A stretch of DNA of 64,000 bases from VYFG01 sp965221795 (GTDB lineage Bacteria > Pseudomonadota > Gammaproteobacteria > Arenicellales > Poriferihabitantaceae), in contig OZ244914.1 in the NCBI GenBank assembly GCA_965221795.1, positions 1,054,001 to 1,118,000 on the forward strand, given 5' to 3'. The number at the start of each line of letters is the position of its first letter. The first letter of the stretch is position 1. The position numbers and the translations under genes are program-made. Under the pieces are notes generated by a model, which did not search any database, had not been told where the DNA came from, and worked only from the letters and a program-made list of their open reading frames with translations. Positions 62,988 through 64,000 of this stretch are shown here, one piece after another.

Positions 62988-63617
62988 GTGGTGAACTCAT
63001 GCCTGCAATCCCTGTCCGATGACATGACCGCACTGCTTGGCAGTGCGGTCATGTCGACCGCAACGGATCTGGACCAACTGACGCTCGAAATTGATCGTGG
63101 CCAGATTGTGAAAGTCGGTCGCTTGCTGCGGGATGAGGCTGGTTTCGAACAATTGACGGATCTGTGTGGGATGGATTACAGCGGATATGGGCTGGAAGGC
63201 GGAAGTCCGTGGACGGGGGAGCGTTACGCGGTGATTTACCACCTGCTGTCCTATGCCCGCAATACCCGGCTTCGGTTGCGAGTGCCATGCCCGGAAGCCG
63301 ACCCCAGTCTCGGCTCGGTCATAGAGGTCTGGCCGGGGGCAAACTGGTTTGAGCGTGAAGCCTTTGATCTTTTCGGCATCATCTTTCACGGTCATCCTGA
63401 TTTGCGACGGATTCTTACAGACTATGGGTTTATCGGCCATCCGTTTCGCAAAGATTTCCCCCTTTCCGGCCAGGTGGAGATGCGTTATGACGAAACACAG
63501 GCAAGGGTCATCTACCAACCCGTTTCCATCGAGCCGAGGGTTCTGGTGCCCAGGTCCATTCACAAGGATATTCCCGACCGCCGGGAAGACGTTTCCCATA
63601 TGCCGGAAGGTGCCTAA
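62988..63617 (+). CDS. nuoC: NADH-quinone oxidoreductase subunit C
   Basis: The 209-residue subunit shows the 30-kDa family signature ERExxDxxGIxFxGHPDLRRI (as EREAFDLFGIIFHGHPDLRRI) near residues 122-142, followed by FRKDFPLSG. The start is a GTG at 62988, with a second GTG directly after it. The Met-rich N-terminal stretch MTALLGSAVM contains alternative starts. It overlaps nuoD by one base (TAATG). Confidence 0.95.
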   Translation: MVNSCLQSLSDDMTALLGSAVMSTATDLDQLTLEIDRGQIVKVGRLLRDEAGFEQLTDLCGMDYSGYGLEGGSPWTGERYAVIYHLLSYARNTRLRLRVPCPEADPSLGSVIEVWPGANWFEREAFDLFGIIFHGHPDLRRILTDYGFIGHPFRKDFPLSGQVEMRYDETQARVIYQPVSIEPRVLVPRSIHKDIPDRREDVSHMPEGA

Positions 63618-64000
63618 TGGCCGAGATCCGGAACTACACCATGAATTTCGGGCCGCAGCACCCAGCAGCCCATGGGGTATTGCGCATCATCATGGAGATG
63701 GACGGTGAAGTCATTGAACGCTGTGACCCCCACATCGGTCTGTTACACCGCGGTACGGAAAAGCTTGCCGAGTCGAAACCATTCAACCAGAGTATTGGCT
63801 ACATGGACCGTCTCGACTATGTGTCCATGATGTGCAATGAGCACGCCTATGTGATGGCGATTGAGTCGCTTCTGCAGGTCACTCCCCCGCTTCGGGCCCA
63901 ATATATCCGGGTTATGTTCGATGAAATTACGCGGATACTCAACCACTGTATGTGGCTCGGTGCCCATGCCCTGGACATCGGGGCCATGACCGTTTTCCTC
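63617..64000 (+). CDS. nuoD: NADH-quinone oxidoreductase subunit D (3' end outside window)
   Basis: The first 128 codons are present, starting MAEIRNYTMNFGPQHPAAHGVLR, the typical 49-kDa subunit motif. RGTEKLAESKPFNQSIGYMDRLDYVSMM and RILNHCMWLGAHALDIGAMTVF follow. This subunit forms the quinone-binding site with NuoB. The rest lies beyond the window edge. Confidence 0.96.
   Translation, partial: MAEIRNYTMNFGPQHPAAHGVLRIIMEMDGEVIERCDPHIGLLHRGTEKLAESKPFNQSIGYMDRLDYVSMMCNEHAYVMAIESLLQVTPPLRAQYIRVMFDEITRILNHCMWLGAHALDIGAMTVFL

Overview
The window reads as a chromosomal segment of a gammaproteobacterium. The clues are gene neighbourhoods: hemC-hemD-hemX, argS followed by a SPOR-domain gene, a soluble rnfB-type ferredoxin gene overlapping nth, a tandem pair of small cytochromes c, and the start of a 14-subunit-type nuo operon. 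Most of it looks like moderately GC-rich, ordinary chromosome. Several short accessory islets differ in base composition. Sulfonate, glycerol, D-amino-acid and quaternary-amine catabolic genes plus a TRAP transporter suggest a heterotrophic or mixotrophic, probably marine or host-associated lifestyle. That last point is inference; no taxonomic marker such as 16S rRNA is present.

Layout. 1-12 kb: haem synthesis (hemX partial, hemD, hemC), a SPOR protein, argS, a spore-photoproduct-lyase-family radical SAM protein, rnfB-nth, an ArsS-type radical SAM protein, a DUF2306 membrane protein and pgi. 12.4-14.4 kb: a lower-GC RloA/RloB (AbiL-like) defence pair whose rloB is frameshifted inside its first TOPRIM-like motif. 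15.1-25.4 kb: a complete glycerol utilisation locus, glpV-glpR-glpS-glpT-glpP-glpQ-glpU-glpD, divergent from glpK. 25.6-33.5 kb: ald and xsc (sulfoacetaldehyde acetyltransferase), a tandem duplication of a small coiled-coil/membrane gene, then the overlapping set pta-dgcA-dgcN (D-glutamate salvage). An IS4-family transposase relic follows.

33.9-43.1 kb: a TRAP transporter (QMP) divergent from four same-strand catabolic genes. These are a GlpA-like FAD protein with a [2Fe-2S] domain, an FAD/NAD oxidoreductase, a second FGGY kinase and a GlcD-like FAD dehydrogenase. Together they look like a substrate-specific pathway whose substrate I cannot identify. 43-50 kb: recQ, squalene synthase, tRNA-Arg(CCG), malate synthase G and an MFS exporter. 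50.6-53.6 kb: a dienelactone hydrolase, then a roughly 1.4-kb segment bounded by near-identical 69/70-bp direct repeats. That segment carries a decayed EcoRII-type nuclease and a solitary trypsin-like protease. 53.8-57.4 kb: cnoX, a DUF599 protein, a cold-shock protein and a CntA/GbcA-type Rieske oxygenase.

57.7-60.5 kb: a second accessory patch with a very GC-rich IS30 element, two tiny genes, a tRNA 3'-end remnant, and a 5'-truncated, multiply frameshifted DNA methyltransferase-HNH fusion. 61-64 kb: two cytochromes c, an intrinsic terminator and nuoABCD (nuoD runs off the edge). No rRNA, CRISPR array, prophage structural module or replication origin was seen.

The best candidates for undescribed biology are the TRAP plus four-enzyme catabolic unit, the pta-dgcA-dgcN operon, the repeat-bounded protease cargo, and the duplicated heptad-variable coiled-coil genes. 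The rloB frameshift, at an A5 run in the key motif, deserves checking as error, decay or slippage.
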